From positions 382,001 through 446,000 of the forward strand of contig NZ_FSRS01000001.1 in assembly GCF_900142935.1 (NCBI RefSeq): DNA of 64,000 nucleotides, written 5' to 3'. The notes beneath the pieces were generated by a model. It had not been told where the DNA came from and ran no database searches. It saw only the letters and a program-made list of their open reading frames with translations. Position 1 is the stretch's first letter. Each line of letters starts with the position of its first letter. Source of the stretch: Rhodovulum sp. ES.010 (lineage in GTDB: Bacteria; Pseudomonadota; Alphaproteobacteria; Rhodobacterales; Rhodobacteraceae). This document shows positions 27,585 through 35,247 of the stretch, one piece after another. The translations under genes and the position numbers were made by a program.

Positions 27585-28259
27585 TTGCGACGCCTCTTAT
27601 GCGCGGAGGGGCGCCACGTTCCGACGCACCATATCGAGTATCGCGCCCGCCTCTCGACCTTGCGGCGCGAGATCGGCCTCGAGGGGTCACGGGACAACCG
27701 TGCCCTGCTCGCGGGCGCCGAGGGGCTGAGGACCCTGCCGATCTTCGAGAAGATCGACCTCGAGGCAGGCCAGCGGGCGATCTCTTTCACGCCATCGAAG
27801 CGCTGGATCACGCGGATCCTGCCCGGCATGAAAGTCTGGGGCCGGTTCGACATCGCGCTCATCGCCCGGTGCCGGACCCTGTTCGACATCCGCCTCTACG
27901 AGCTGATCGCGCTCCACCAGGGCAAGGTAACCCCGAGGTTCTCCCTGCCCGGGATCGATCCCCGGACAGAGGGCATGCGCTGGGAAGACAGTCGCCGGAA
28001 ATGGCTCGACTCGGCGGTCCGCCTGAGCGCCATGACCGGCAACACGATGCTCTTCGGGGTCGTCGACGACGGCCGCACCCCGGGGGTGCCGGAGGTCATC
28101 GTGAAGCTCGAAAATCCGGGGACCACCTGGGAGGAGGGATGCCTCTATCGCTACGGGAAACCGGTCCGGGCGATCGAGGTCGGTCCCGGCGGCTATCGTG
28201 CACTCTCTTCCAGGGAGACGGATTCGAAGCGGGACCTCAAGCGGATCGAGCTGCCGTGA
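27585..28259 (+). pseudogene. 5'-truncated Rep_3-like plasmid replication initiator
   Basis: A 224-codon frame opens at a TTG just after a stop at 27573 and lacks a plausible ribosome site. The segment TPSKRWITRILPGMKVWGRFDIALIARCRTLFDIRLYELI has the order 'RF ... LYE' found in the second winged helix of Rep_3 initiators such as RepE. WEDSRRKWLDSAVRLSAM fits the following recognition helices. The part before about LPIFEKIDLEAG looks like the end of the first winged helix. Roughly 90 N-terminal residues seem to be missing, lost where the IS66 remnant abuts. The family call is by pattern, not by alignment. Confidence 0.4.
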
Positions 28260-28357
28260 AGGCGGCAGCAGGCCAGCGGAAAAATATTTGCCCCACGCGT
28301 TTCCGGGTCCGGGGCAACGGCTCAAGGTCCTGTTCGAACCCCAAAGAGGAGACCCCG

Positions 28358-29014
28358 ATGACCCCCATGGACGAGACGGAACCGCTGCTTGCCGCACTGG
28401 GCAAGGCGCTCGCCGACATCCAGAACCGTGTCCGGTCGACGCTCGAGGCGCAGGCCGAGGCCCACAAGGCCGAGGTCGAGCGCCTCGAGACGGCCTTGCT
28501 GGAGATGCAGGCGAGGGCCGCGGACGCGGAACAGGCGCGGCTGGAGCGCGACGCGGCGCAGGCCGAGGCACGGCTGGCGGCCGACGCGGTCGCGACGATC
28601 GCGGCCGAGCGCGACGCGCTTCAGGCCCGTCTCGACCGGGAACTGGAGACGCGGGACCGCACCCTGGCCCGGTTCCGGGCGCTTGCGGCCGAGCTTGCCG
28701 CCGCTGGCGATGCTGCGGGTGAGGGCGAGGCCCCGAGCCCCGAGACGGCGTCCGCACCGGACCGCGGGGCCGAGAGCTTGCCCGCTGCCGAAGGCCACGA
28801 CGTCGACGGGGACACGCCGGAGGCGCATCCGGTGGTCGCCGTGACGCTCGACCCGGACACGGAAGAGGCCTGTGAAACGCTCGTCGCGACCGGCGTTACG
28901 CCGGATCTGGCGTCCGCCGTCCTCCATCTTGCCCGCCTCGGCCGAAGTCTCGTCGAGACGGCGGGCCGGAACCAGCGCCTGCGCGCGGGCGCCGAGCCGC
29001 CGGTCGTGACCTAG
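28358..29014 (+). CDS. Hypothetical coiled-coil protein
   Basis: This 218-residue acidic protein starts at ATG 28358, preceded by AAGAGGAG. Residues about 20-120 form a long Ala/Glu/Arg heptad-rich coiled coil. An acidic linker follows, and then a small C-terminal domain (DTEEACETLVATGVTPDLASAVLHLARLGRSLVET). No signal peptide or membrane segment is seen. Proteins of this form (KfrA-like, mobilisation accessory) occur on plasmids, but no family is recognised. It lies 98 bp after the initiator remnant on the same strand and may belong to the same ancestral plasmid module. Confidence 0.6.
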   Translation: MTPMDETEPLLAALGKALADIQNRVRSTLEAQAEAHKAEVERLETALLEMQARAADAEQARLERDAAQAEARLAADAVATIAAERDALQARLDRELETRDRTLARFRALAAELAAAGDAAGEGEAPSPETASAPDRGAESLPAAEGHDVDGDTPEAHPVVAVTLDPDTEEACETLVATGVTPDLASAVLHLARLGRSLVETAGRNQRLRAGAEPPVVT

Positions 29015-29104
29015 CCCGGGAAACGGTCGTGGAGCGGGGCTACGCATTCCACCGTGGGGGACTGCACAGGGGCCCTCATCGTTCGGTAAGGGGCCCAAGG
29101 TGAT

Positions 29105-29530
29105 CTAGGTGCTTGTTGTCAGTTCGGAAAGCCGCTCGGGCTTGTTGGCCAGAAGGCGCAGCGCCGTGTCTGCAGCCTTGCTGACAAGGATGTCTCCAGC
29201 CTCGTATTTCTGGAACGCGTTCGGCCCGCCGCCAATGATGCGTCCGGCTTCGCGCTGCGAGAGACCGAGTCTCTTGCGCGCCTTCCGGATCTCTTCGGGG
29301 GTCATCAGGCCGGCCGCTCGGGCCTTCATGGTATTGATTGCCCGGTCGGAGACCTGCATGTCCTTTGCATCATGAATGCCATGATCCGCCGTGGGATCGT
29401 CGGCAGGATACCATCCTGGCAGCTCGATCGTTTCCGTCTGGGAGCGGAAGGTGAGCGTGACCGTGCGAATACCGCGCACCAGTGTCGCCCCGATCTCCGG
29501 GTGGATCCTTGTTTCCTGGGCGTCAGCCAC
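29105..29530 (-). CDS. mqsA: MqsA-family antitoxin
   Basis: This is a 141-residue antitoxin. The GTG at 29530 was chosen because AAGGAG lies upstream and the codon sits one base after the toxin stop. The C-terminal half is an XRE-like helix-turn-helix (TPEEIRKARKRLGLSQREAGRIIGGGPNAFQKYEAGDILVSKAADTALRLL), the standard MqsA DNA-binding domain. The N-terminal half (HPEIGATLVRGIRTVTLTFRSQTETIELPGWYPAD) lacks the CxxC pairs that bind zinc in E. coli MqsA. It would bind toxin and repress the operon. Its toxin gene carries a stop codon, so it may now act alone. Confidence 0.82.
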   Translation of the reverse strand: MADAQETRIHPEIGATLVRGIRTVTLTFRSQTETIELPGWYPADDPTADHGIHDAKDMQVSDRAINTMKARAAGLMTPEEIRKARKRLGLSQREAGRIIGGGPNAFQKYEAGDILVSKAADTALRLLANKPERLSELTTST

Positions 29531-29531
29531 T

Positions 29532-29831
29532 TCATTTCTCCTTGAAGGACGTGCAGGTGAACTCCGCGACTGTGTCCTGCACGAACTTGATGTAGATTTC
29601 ATAGCCACCCGCTCGCCCGTGATAGACATCCATCCACACCCTGTGGTTCTGGTACGTCGTCATCGACTTTTAGAAATCTCTTCGTTCCAGGATCTTGATG
29701 ACACGAACGATATCGGCACGGGTCATCCCCATCCCTGCCGCACCCTGAAGGGCAGAGGTCGTTATCCCCATCGTCGAGCCAGCAGATGCCTGGATCGTCT
29801 CCAGATCGTATGTCGGTTTCTTCTTTTCCAC
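29532..29831 (-). pseudogene. mqsR: MqsR-family mRNA interferase toxin, interrupted by one in-frame TAA
   Basis: From GTG 29831 the frame reads VEKKKPTYDLETIQA... to ILERRDF, meets TAA at codon 54 (29672-29670), then continues in the same frame as KSMTTYQNHRVWMDVYH ... TSFKEK. MqsR of E. coli has DFYKSMTTY here and ends SFKEK, so the stop replaces a tyrosine codon (one base change). Total length is 99 codons against 98 in E. coli. The catalytic-type Lys after the stop, the later Tyr (EIYIKF) and the terminal Lys are conserved. As written the toxin would be a 53-residue fragment. Sequencing error or readthrough are the alternatives. Confidence 0.85.
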
Positions 29832-29838
29832 GATATGG

Positions 29839-29851
29839 CACCATAATGGTG
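29839..29851. promoter_or_regulatory. Palindromic operator in the mqsRA promoter
   Basis: CACCAT and ATGGTG form a perfect 6-bp inverted repeat around one base, directly upstream of the mqsR start. It lies between a minus-strand TTGACA (29859-29854) and a CATATC -10-like element 17 bp further on. A promoter-overlapping palindrome is what MqsA-type repressors bind. The exact target of this MqsA is not known. Confidence 0.55.
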
Positions 29852-30353
29852 TAATGTCAAGGCGTCCAAACCTCTCTCGTGGCGGGCTTGCAGACGATCG
29901 ATGCGGCCTCTTCGGAGAACGGCTGCGGCTACCGCGCACTGCGGCGTCGTCATCCTGACATTGGCCATTTCGATCAGAGCGAAAATCTGGCGGTACTTTC
30001 CCATGAAGTGTTGCCCGTAGGAATACCTACGGGCAGCGCCCCGGCAACATCAGGAAGAAAGTGCTGAAGATCAAGGCTTTGCCGACAATCGGCCGGCAAG
30101 GCCATGTCAAATATGAAAACCATGTCTCCTACGGCGGAACGCGTGGGGAGCGGGGGCAGGTATCCTCGATTCCCGGAGTCGGGAACCGCCCGCCGCCGGC
30201 TGCGCGCGGCGCGCGCCGAAGCCGGCCCCGTTTTCCGGCCCGACCGTGGCCGACCAGCATGCCCTGATCCCCGGAACGGCCGCGGGCGCCCCGCTTCGGC
30301 AGGTGCACCCGGACGCGTTTTGGATCGCGATCTGCGGTCCCTAGGTCCGCGGG
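29852..30353. other. Intergenic region upstream of the excisionase-like gene
   Basis: About 500 bp without a convincing gene. It contains the 24-bp palindrome at 30012-30035, the minus-strand promoter of mqsRA at its left end and GC-rich sequence before the dual-HTH gene. Short open frames here (for example 30104-30370) lack ribosome sites and family features. Confidence 0.5.
30012..30035. repeat. Perfect 10-bp inverted repeat with AATA loop
   Basis: TGCCCGTAGG, AATA, CCTACGGGCA. The repeat is perfect and has no following T-tract, so it is more likely a protein or recombinase binding site than a terminator. It stands alone about 320 bp before the dual-HTH gene. Confidence 0.6.
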
Positions 30354-30788
30354 ATGGAACGGACGTATGACACCCTCGGCGAGAGCGCCAAGCTGGCGGC
30401 GGTGCAGCCTTGCGCCGCGCTGGACCCCCCATGGGAATTCGAGATCCTGTCGCGGACCCGCGTCAGGCGGCGCTGGGGACATGGCAGCGACAGCACCCTC
30501 TGGCGGCTCGAGGCCGACGGCCTGCTGGTGCCGCGCCGGTACGGGGGGCGCCTCGGGTATACCTGGCGTGACCTGTGGGACTACGAAGGGGGACAGCCAC
30601 CAGACGGCATGGACGCGGCCTATCGCGAGGATCTGGTCGGACCGGAGGCGATCGCGGCTCTCTGTCCGCTGTCGGCTGCGGCGATCCTCGCACGGGCGAA
30701 GCGCGGCGAGATCCCGTCTCGCCGGATCGGCCGGTTCGTGAAATTCGTCCCGGAGGAGGCGCGTCGGTGGCTGCGGCAGTGGCGCTGA
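30354..30788 (+). CDS. Dual helix-turn-helix, excisionase/MerR-like DNA-binding protein
   Basis: This 144-residue protein contains two small HTH units. The first (RTRVRRRWGHGSDSTLWRLEADGLLVPRR) and the second (GPEAIAALCPLSAAAILARAKRGEIPSRRIGRFVKFVPEEARRWL) both have the helix-turn-helix plus wing pattern of excisionase/HTH_17 proteins. It sits about 208 bp before the two recombinase genes on the same strand, so it may direct recombination or regulate the recombinases. No strong ribosome site precedes the ATG. The exact role is inference from fold and position. Confidence 0.65.
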   Translation: MERTYDTLGESAKLAAVQPCAALDPPWEFEILSRTRVRRRWGHGSDSTLWRLEADGLLVPRRYGGRLGYTWRDLWDYEGGQPPDGMDAAYREDLVGPEAIAALCPLSAAAILARAKRGEIPSRRIGRFVKFVPEEARRWLRQWR

Positions 30789-30912
30789 GGGGCCGCCGCC
30801 CGGGGCCGCACGTGGCGGACGGCGCTGCCGTGCGTGAACGTTCATTCCCCCGGAACGGCCCGGAATTCCCGTCCGTTACCGAAACGCCCCTGCAGGTATA
30901 TGGCCCATATCT

Positions 30913-30958
30913 GCGCGACCGTTCCGTTCATTTCGGGCGAATGAACGGCCGGTCGCGC
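30913..30958. repeat. 46-bp nested dyad before the recombinase operon
   Basis: Outer arms GCGCGACCG (30913-30921) and CGGTCGCGC (30950-30958) enclose inner arms CCGTTCATT (30924-30932) and AATGAACGG (30940-30948) around the 7-bp centre TCGGGCG. Both arm pairs are perfect. A further palindrome, TGAACGTTCA (30835-30844), repeats the GTTCA/TGAAC core upstream. The arms-plus-7-bp-centre layout resembles a tyrosine-recombinase core site or a strong operator, 38 bp before the first recombinase start. Confidence 0.65.
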
Positions 30959-30996
30959 GAACGAGGGCATCCGGCCCGCAACGAAAGGAAAGCCGG

Positions 30997-32925
30997 ATGA
31001 CCGGAACCCCGAAAGTCTATCTCGACACCGTCCATGCGCTGCTGCCGAGGCTCTACGGCAAGGGGTCCCTGCCGGTCTACGAGAGCGCCTTCGGGCGCAT
31101 CGAACGTCTGACGAGAAAAAGACTTCGCCAGATCCCGGCAACCGAAAAGGCCTGGGCCGAGACCGCCGCCGGGATCGTCTGGGCTGGGGAGTTCACGTCC
31201 CGCGTGCCCGGGGGCGAGGCACGGGTGTTCCGGGACTGGTGCTCGCGGATCAACGGGGCGATCCGCAAGGCGCAGGCTTTCCTCGACGCGCCTGCACCGG
31301 TCGACACCGGGATCGACCTCGCCTGGGACCGCCTCCTGGCCTATGTCGCGGAGGTCGAGGGCAAGCCGGACGCGCGCGGGGAGGTCCTGCTCGCGAGCCA
31401 GACGTCGCTCTCGGTCCAGACGCTGCGCAAGCGTCTCGGCCACGTCCATCCTGCGATGGTCGATCGCGACACCGCGATCGCCGCCCTTGCCGAAACGCCG
31501 CCGGGAAAGGTCGCGAGTTTCCGCAGCGCGCTTCGCGTGTACAACAAGATGATCCGTGAGTCCGGTCGTCATCCGGGGCTGATCGGGCTCCTGCCCGAGC
31601 AGGAAATCCCGCCGCTGCCGACCTTGCGCGACGAGAAATTCGACTGGTCGGCCTGCGACCCAGGATGCGTGGACTCCGTCGACCGGGCCATCGCCCTGGC
31701 CATCCGCGGGCGCCGGCCGGGGCCCGATCGGTTCGGGGGGCGTCTGGGCGCGGACCGTCTTGCGGAGCGCCGCACGGCGCGGAAAGGCCGCACGCGTCGG
31801 GTCCGGAAACCGGACGCCGCCCGCAAGAGCCATCGGCAGGCGCTCTCCTGGCTCGCCCGCCATGGCTTTGCCTCGCGTGACGCGGTGTATGCCATGACCT
31901 CGCTGTCGGAGCTTCTCACCGCAGAGGCGGTCGAAACGGCCGCGAGGGCCTTCGCCGAGCGCTCCCGAACCGACCCGGCGCTGCGCGCGGCATCTGGGAC
32001 CACGTCCCTCGGCACCTACCTGTCGTCGCTCGCTACGCTGGCGCGGGCCAACGCGTTTCCCGAGGAGGTGCTCTGGGCACTCGACGACGCACCGTATCTT
32101 CTCGGAGACGAGTATGTCGCCGCGATCGGGAACCGCGATCGGATGTCCGCCGAGCGCGAGACGTTCGTCAAGCTCCTCGATCGCGACAAGGAAACGGTGC
32201 TCGCCATCGTCCGCGGTCCGCGTGTTCTCGCGGCGGAGGCGCGGCGGCTTCTGGGGGCCTGGGACATGCTCGGCCTGCATGCGCGGTCCCGCGCGCTGCA
32301 CCTGTGCATGTCGGCCGCCGCCATGGCGTTGCAGCTCACGCGCGCGCTACGCACCTTCAACGTCAACGAGATGACGATTTCCGGCGATCTGCCGGAACTT
32401 CTCCCGCCGGCAAGGGAGGGGGAAACCGCCTGGGTCGACATCGGGCGCGACCGGACGAAGAACCGCCGGGCGCTGGAGCATCCCCTGCCGGACTGGGCCT
32501 GGGAGATCCTGACACTGTGGCTGGAGCACGGCCGGCCGCGCTGGATCCAGCACAACAGCCGTGAGACGGTTGGCAACGTACGGTTCAACGCGACCGACAA
32601 CGACTACCTGTTTCCGGGGGTGGCGCGCGAGGGCGCAATCAGCCGGGGGCTGTTCAACAAGGCCTGGAACCTGGGCGTCCAGGAGTTCCTCGGTCTGCGC
32701 GGGCTGACCCCGCATGTCATGCGCCACGTGGCAGCGACCATCTACCTGGCCGCTCACCCCGGCAAATACGCCGATGTGGCCTCCCTTCTCGGCGATACCG
32801 AGCGGACGGTCGAAGCCTTCTACTGCCGCGGCGCCGGGCGCGAGGCGGCGGAGCTGTTCGCCGGGGTGCTTGCCGAGCTCGACCCGCTCCTGGACCTCAC
32901 CACGACGCTGAAAGGGACGGCCTGA
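30997..32925 (+). CDS. Tyrosine recombinase, first of a tandem pair
   Basis: This 642-residue phage-integrase-superfamily protein has a large unrecognised N-terminal part (about 420 residues). Its C-terminal catalytic domain has Arg452 (TRALRTFNVNEM), a Lys in DRTKNRR, His573 and Arg576 (PHVMRHVAAT) and the nucleophile Tyr609 (VEAFYCR). The usual Gly-His before the tyrosine is Gly-Asp (Asp600 in SLLGDTERTV). The ATG overlaps nothing; GAAAGGAAAG lies upstream. Its stop overlaps the next recombinase start by one base (TGATG). The pair resembles tandem recombinase modules of Tn554-like or multi-integrase islands, but no specific family is recognised. Confidence 0.8.
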   Translation: MTGTPKVYLDTVHALLPRLYGKGSLPVYESAFGRIERLTRKRLRQIPATEKAWAETAAGIVWAGEFTSRVPGGEARVFRDWCSRINGAIRKAQAFLDAPAPVDTGIDLAWDRLLAYVAEVEGKPDARGEVLLASQTSLSVQTLRKRLGHVHPAMVDRDTAIAALAETPPGKVASFRSALRVYNKMIRESGRHPGLIGLLPEQEIPPLPTLRDEKFDWSACDPGCVDSVDRAIALAIRGRRPGPDRFGGRLGADRLAERRTARKGRTRRVRKPDAARKSHRQALSWLARHGFASRDAVYAMTSLSELLTAEAVETAARAFAERSRTDPALRAASGTTSLGTYLSSLATLARANAFPEEVLWALDDAPYLLGDEYVAAIGNRDRMSAERETFVKLLDRDKETVLAIVRGPRVLAAEARRLLGAWDMLGLHARSRALHLCMSAAAMALQLTRALRTFNVNEMTISGDLPELLPPAREGETAWVDIGRDRTKNRRALEHPLPDWAWEILTLWLEHGRPRWIQHNSRETVGNVRFNATDNDYLFPGVAREGAISRGLFNKAWNLGVQEFLGLRGLTPHVMRHVAATIYLAAHPGKYADVASLLGDTERTVEAFYCRGAGREAAELFAGVLAELDPLLDLTTTLKGTA

Positions 32926-34385
32926 TGCCGAAAGCCAGCCGGGAAGCGCGGGCGGCCGCGATGGTCGCCCGCATGCCCCACGTGCCGCCAGCGATCGCCG
33001 CGCGCATGCAGAATGCCTTCATCGAGGCGGATTTCCCCCAGCGTGGCGTACCGACCGCGATGCAGCGCTTCTTCCGGAACCTTCATGAAACGGGAACGGC
33101 CTTCGAGGAGGTGCGCGCGGAGCATTTTGCGGCCGTCACCTCGACCCGAACAGGCTTCCGCACGCTGGTCTGGGGGCTGCGGAGCTTCGCCCCGGAGGTG
33201 CCACTGGCGGCCGCGGCACCGGTCAGGCAGGACTGGGACCGGTGGCTCAATGCCACCTACAACGCGAAGCCCCGCAGACCCCGATCCTCCACGCGCATCG
33301 GGCTCGCCCCGGAGGAGTGGCCGCCGGCCTGGCGCGCCGCGCTGCCGAAGCTCGACCAGGTGGTGCGCGTCGGAGACCAGCGGTTCAGACCGATGCGTCC
33401 GAAATCCCGCGACAACGCGGTTCAGGCGGTCGGCATGCTCTGGGCCGCGCGGGATTGGGCGGCGGGGCGCGGCATCGCCCTTGAGCCGGAGCTGACGCCC
33501 GATCTTGTCGAGGTCTTTGCACGGTTCCTGCTGGACGCGCGACGCGAAGGGCGGGGCGCGAGGGGACCGATCAGCTGGCGGAGCGCCCGGGACTACCTCG
33601 ACCGGGTGCGGTGGTTCGCGCGGCGGGCGGAGTTGCTGGACGCCGCCAGCGCCGAGGTGATGGCCGAGATCCTCGGCGCCCTCTGTGACGCCGCCGAGGA
33701 TGAGGAACCGCGCAAACGTCGCGCGGTTCGGGCGTTCCGGAAGCGATTCACGATCGCCGACGTGATGCACACGGCCATCCGGCTCTCGACGGAGGCCGAC
33801 GCCTTGCCGGGATGCAGCGCCGAGGCGATCGGGCTGCGCCGGGACGCGATGATCCTCGCGCTTCTCGTCAACACCGCGGATCGCCAGGGCGATCTCTCGA
33901 CGCATCGGATCGGGATCGAGATCGGTCGGACTGCGGATGGCCTCTGGGAGCTCGATTTCGCGCAGGGCAAGACCCGCCGGCGGAAATCCACCGGCGCGCT
34001 CTGGCCGATCACCTCCGCTCTGATCGATCATCACCTCCTTGGCGACCGGCCGAACATGTGCCTGCCGGGCCTGGTGGCGGATCTCGAAGGGGCGAACCTC
34101 GTTGCGCTCGATGCCGCGCCGATGGGGCTCTATTACCCCTCGCGGGTGCTCCAGCGCCATTTCGGTGTTTCCGGCCACCTGGTTCGAACGCTGGTCACCG
34201 ATGCCGTCCGTGTGCACCGGCCGGATGCTGCCTGGGCGGCCCAGTTCCTCCTCGGCCATTCGAACCGGCAAATGCAGGAAAGCTACCGGACGGACTTTCG
34301 GGAACTGGCGGTGCTCCGGGACTACCACAGGGCGCTCGCGGCCTTGACAGCGGACACCCCGCGCAGGCCGCGTGCAGGGGGCTGA
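32925..34385 (+). CDS. Tyrosine recombinase, second of a tandem pair
   Basis: This 486-residue protein has an N-terminal SAM-like core-binding region (about residues 160-270, with ITPDL-type spacing RGIALEPELTPDLVEVFARFLLDA). The catalytic domain shows Arg320 (NTADRQGDLSTH), Lys in AQGKTRRRKS, His418-Arg421 (SGHLVRTLVTDA), His445 (FLLGHSN) and Tyr454 (MQESYRTDF). The catalytic set is complete. It is translationally coupled to the preceding recombinase. The two proteins are not close copies of each other and probably act together at one site. Confidence 0.82.
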   Translation: MPKASREARAAAMVARMPHVPPAIAARMQNAFIEADFPQRGVPTAMQRFFRNLHETGTAFEEVRAEHFAAVTSTRTGFRTLVWGLRSFAPEVPLAAAAPVRQDWDRWLNATYNAKPRRPRSSTRIGLAPEEWPPAWRAALPKLDQVVRVGDQRFRPMRPKSRDNAVQAVGMLWAARDWAAGRGIALEPELTPDLVEVFARFLLDARREGRGARGPISWRSARDYLDRVRWFARRAELLDAASAEVMAEILGALCDAAEDEEPRKRRAVRAFRKRFTIADVMHTAIRLSTEADALPGCSAEAIGLRRDAMILALLVNTADRQGDLSTHRIGIEIGRTADGLWELDFAQGKTRRRKSTGALWPITSALIDHHLLGDRPNMCLPGLVADLEGANLVALDAAPMGLYYPSRVLQRHFGVSGHLVRTLVTDAVRVHRPDAAWAAQFLLGHSNRQMQESYRTDFRELAVLRDYHRALAALTADTPRRPRAGG

Positions 34386-34754
34386 GCGGAGGCCCCGGCG
34401 TCCCGGATCCCGGGTTTGTTGCTCGCATGACACCATTCAACCGTCCTCGAAAACGGGGAACGGGCGAACCACCTTTCCGAGTTCCGGCTGGGTCGCCTCG
34501 ATGTGTTGCCATGGCGAAGGTGAGACGAGACGATCCGGAAAACGGTCGCGGGCGATGCCCTGCACGCGCGGCCTCCCGGGTGAGACCGCGCGATGCAGCG
34601 CATCGCGGAAACCGAAACCCGGTCCGGTATGACCGAAATCCCCTTTTCTGCTGCCACCGACATACCGGACCCCGAAACTGCCCCGAGAAGGGAGGTGCCC
34701 GGGGGCCTGTGACGCCGTCGCACGGGGCGACGGCATGGCCGAGGAGAGCCAACC
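34386..34754. other. Intergenic region after the recombinase pair, with inverted repeats
   Basis: No gene is supported in these 369 bp. A perfect 11-bp inverted repeat, GGTCCGGTATG (34621-34631) and CATACCGGACC (34661-34671), is separated by 29 bp. A perfect 8-bp hairpin, GCCGTCGC-ACGGG-GCGACGGC, spans 34714-34734. The first looks like a pair of protein-binding sites. The second is stem-loop-like and lies just before the next ribosome site. Confidence 0.5.
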
Positions 34755-35162
34755 ATGTCGCCAAGACAAAGGAAACCTGCCGCCCGGATGGGCGACGCGG
34801 ACCTGGGAGCGGTCCGCACCTTCATCGCTGAGCACGCAGACGCCTTGCTGCATGCCAGCCGCCTTCTCGGCGGCCCGCCGGCACGACGGCGGTACGGGGC
34901 GCTGATCGGCGAGATCCGGGGCGCCACCAGGCTCACACGCCGGATGCGCCAGGGTCTCGTCGATCTGCACGCGCTGCTGACCCTGCAGAATGTGGGAGAT
35001 CCCGACAGGATCGAGACCGCATGTTGCGCCGAAATCGACCCGGCGGACCCGGTGGTGGAAGACATCTGCTGCCTGGCCGACGCGCTCTGGGACCTTTTGG
35101 CCGAGATCGCGCGGGGCGCCGCGCAGGACGACCCTCCCGCGGACAGTGCGCTGGCAGCCTGA
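34755..35162 (+). CDS. Hypothetical protein, 135 residues
   Basis: The ATG at 34755 follows GAGGAGAG, a convincing ribosome site. The protein is helical and Arg/Ala-rich at the N-terminus (ADLGAVRTFIAEHADALLHASRLLGG, GEIRGATRLTRRMRQGLVDLHALL) and acidic at the C-terminus, with a CC pair twice (TACCAE, DICCLAD). No family is recognised. It follows the recombinase pair on the same strand at the position of small accessory genes in some multi-recombinase modules, which is only suggestive. Confidence 0.55.
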   Translation: MSPRQRKPAARMGDADLGAVRTFIAEHADALLHASRLLGGPPARRRYGALIGEIRGATRLTRRMRQGLVDLHALLTLQNVGDPDRIETACCAEIDPADPVVEDICCLADALWDLLAEIARGAAQDDPPADSALAA

Positions 35163-35178
35163 CCCTCTCTTTATCCAG

Positions 35179-35226
35179 CCCGGCCCGCCTCGGGCCGGGA
35201 CCTTGACGGCCGCGCATGGGGCGCGG
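35179..35226 (+). repeat. Two hairpins between small island genes
   Basis: CCCGGCCCG-CCT-CGGGCCGGG (35179-35199) is a perfect 9-bp stem. A second stem, CCGCGC-ATGGG-GCGCGG, spans 35210-35226 and ends just before the GAGAGGGA ribosome site of the next gene. There is no T-tract. The second hairpin could affect translation of the downstream gene. Confidence 0.55.
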
Positions 35227-35247
35227 TCACCAGAGAGGGAATAACCC

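Noticed and set aside
27573..27600. Possible intact start of the Rep-like gene
   Set aside because: A stop codon at 27573 and only a TTG with no ribosome site indicate truncation rather than a true start.
28210..28345. Possible distal attachment site resembling the tRNA T-loop (GATTCGAA, GTTCGAACC)
   Set aside because: Only 8-9 bases match and the surrounding tRNA 3' sequence is absent.
30104..30370. An 88-codon plus-strand frame before the dual-HTH gene
   Set aside because: It has no ribosome site, is Arg/Pro/Gly-rich like a shadow frame, and overlaps the start of a better gene.
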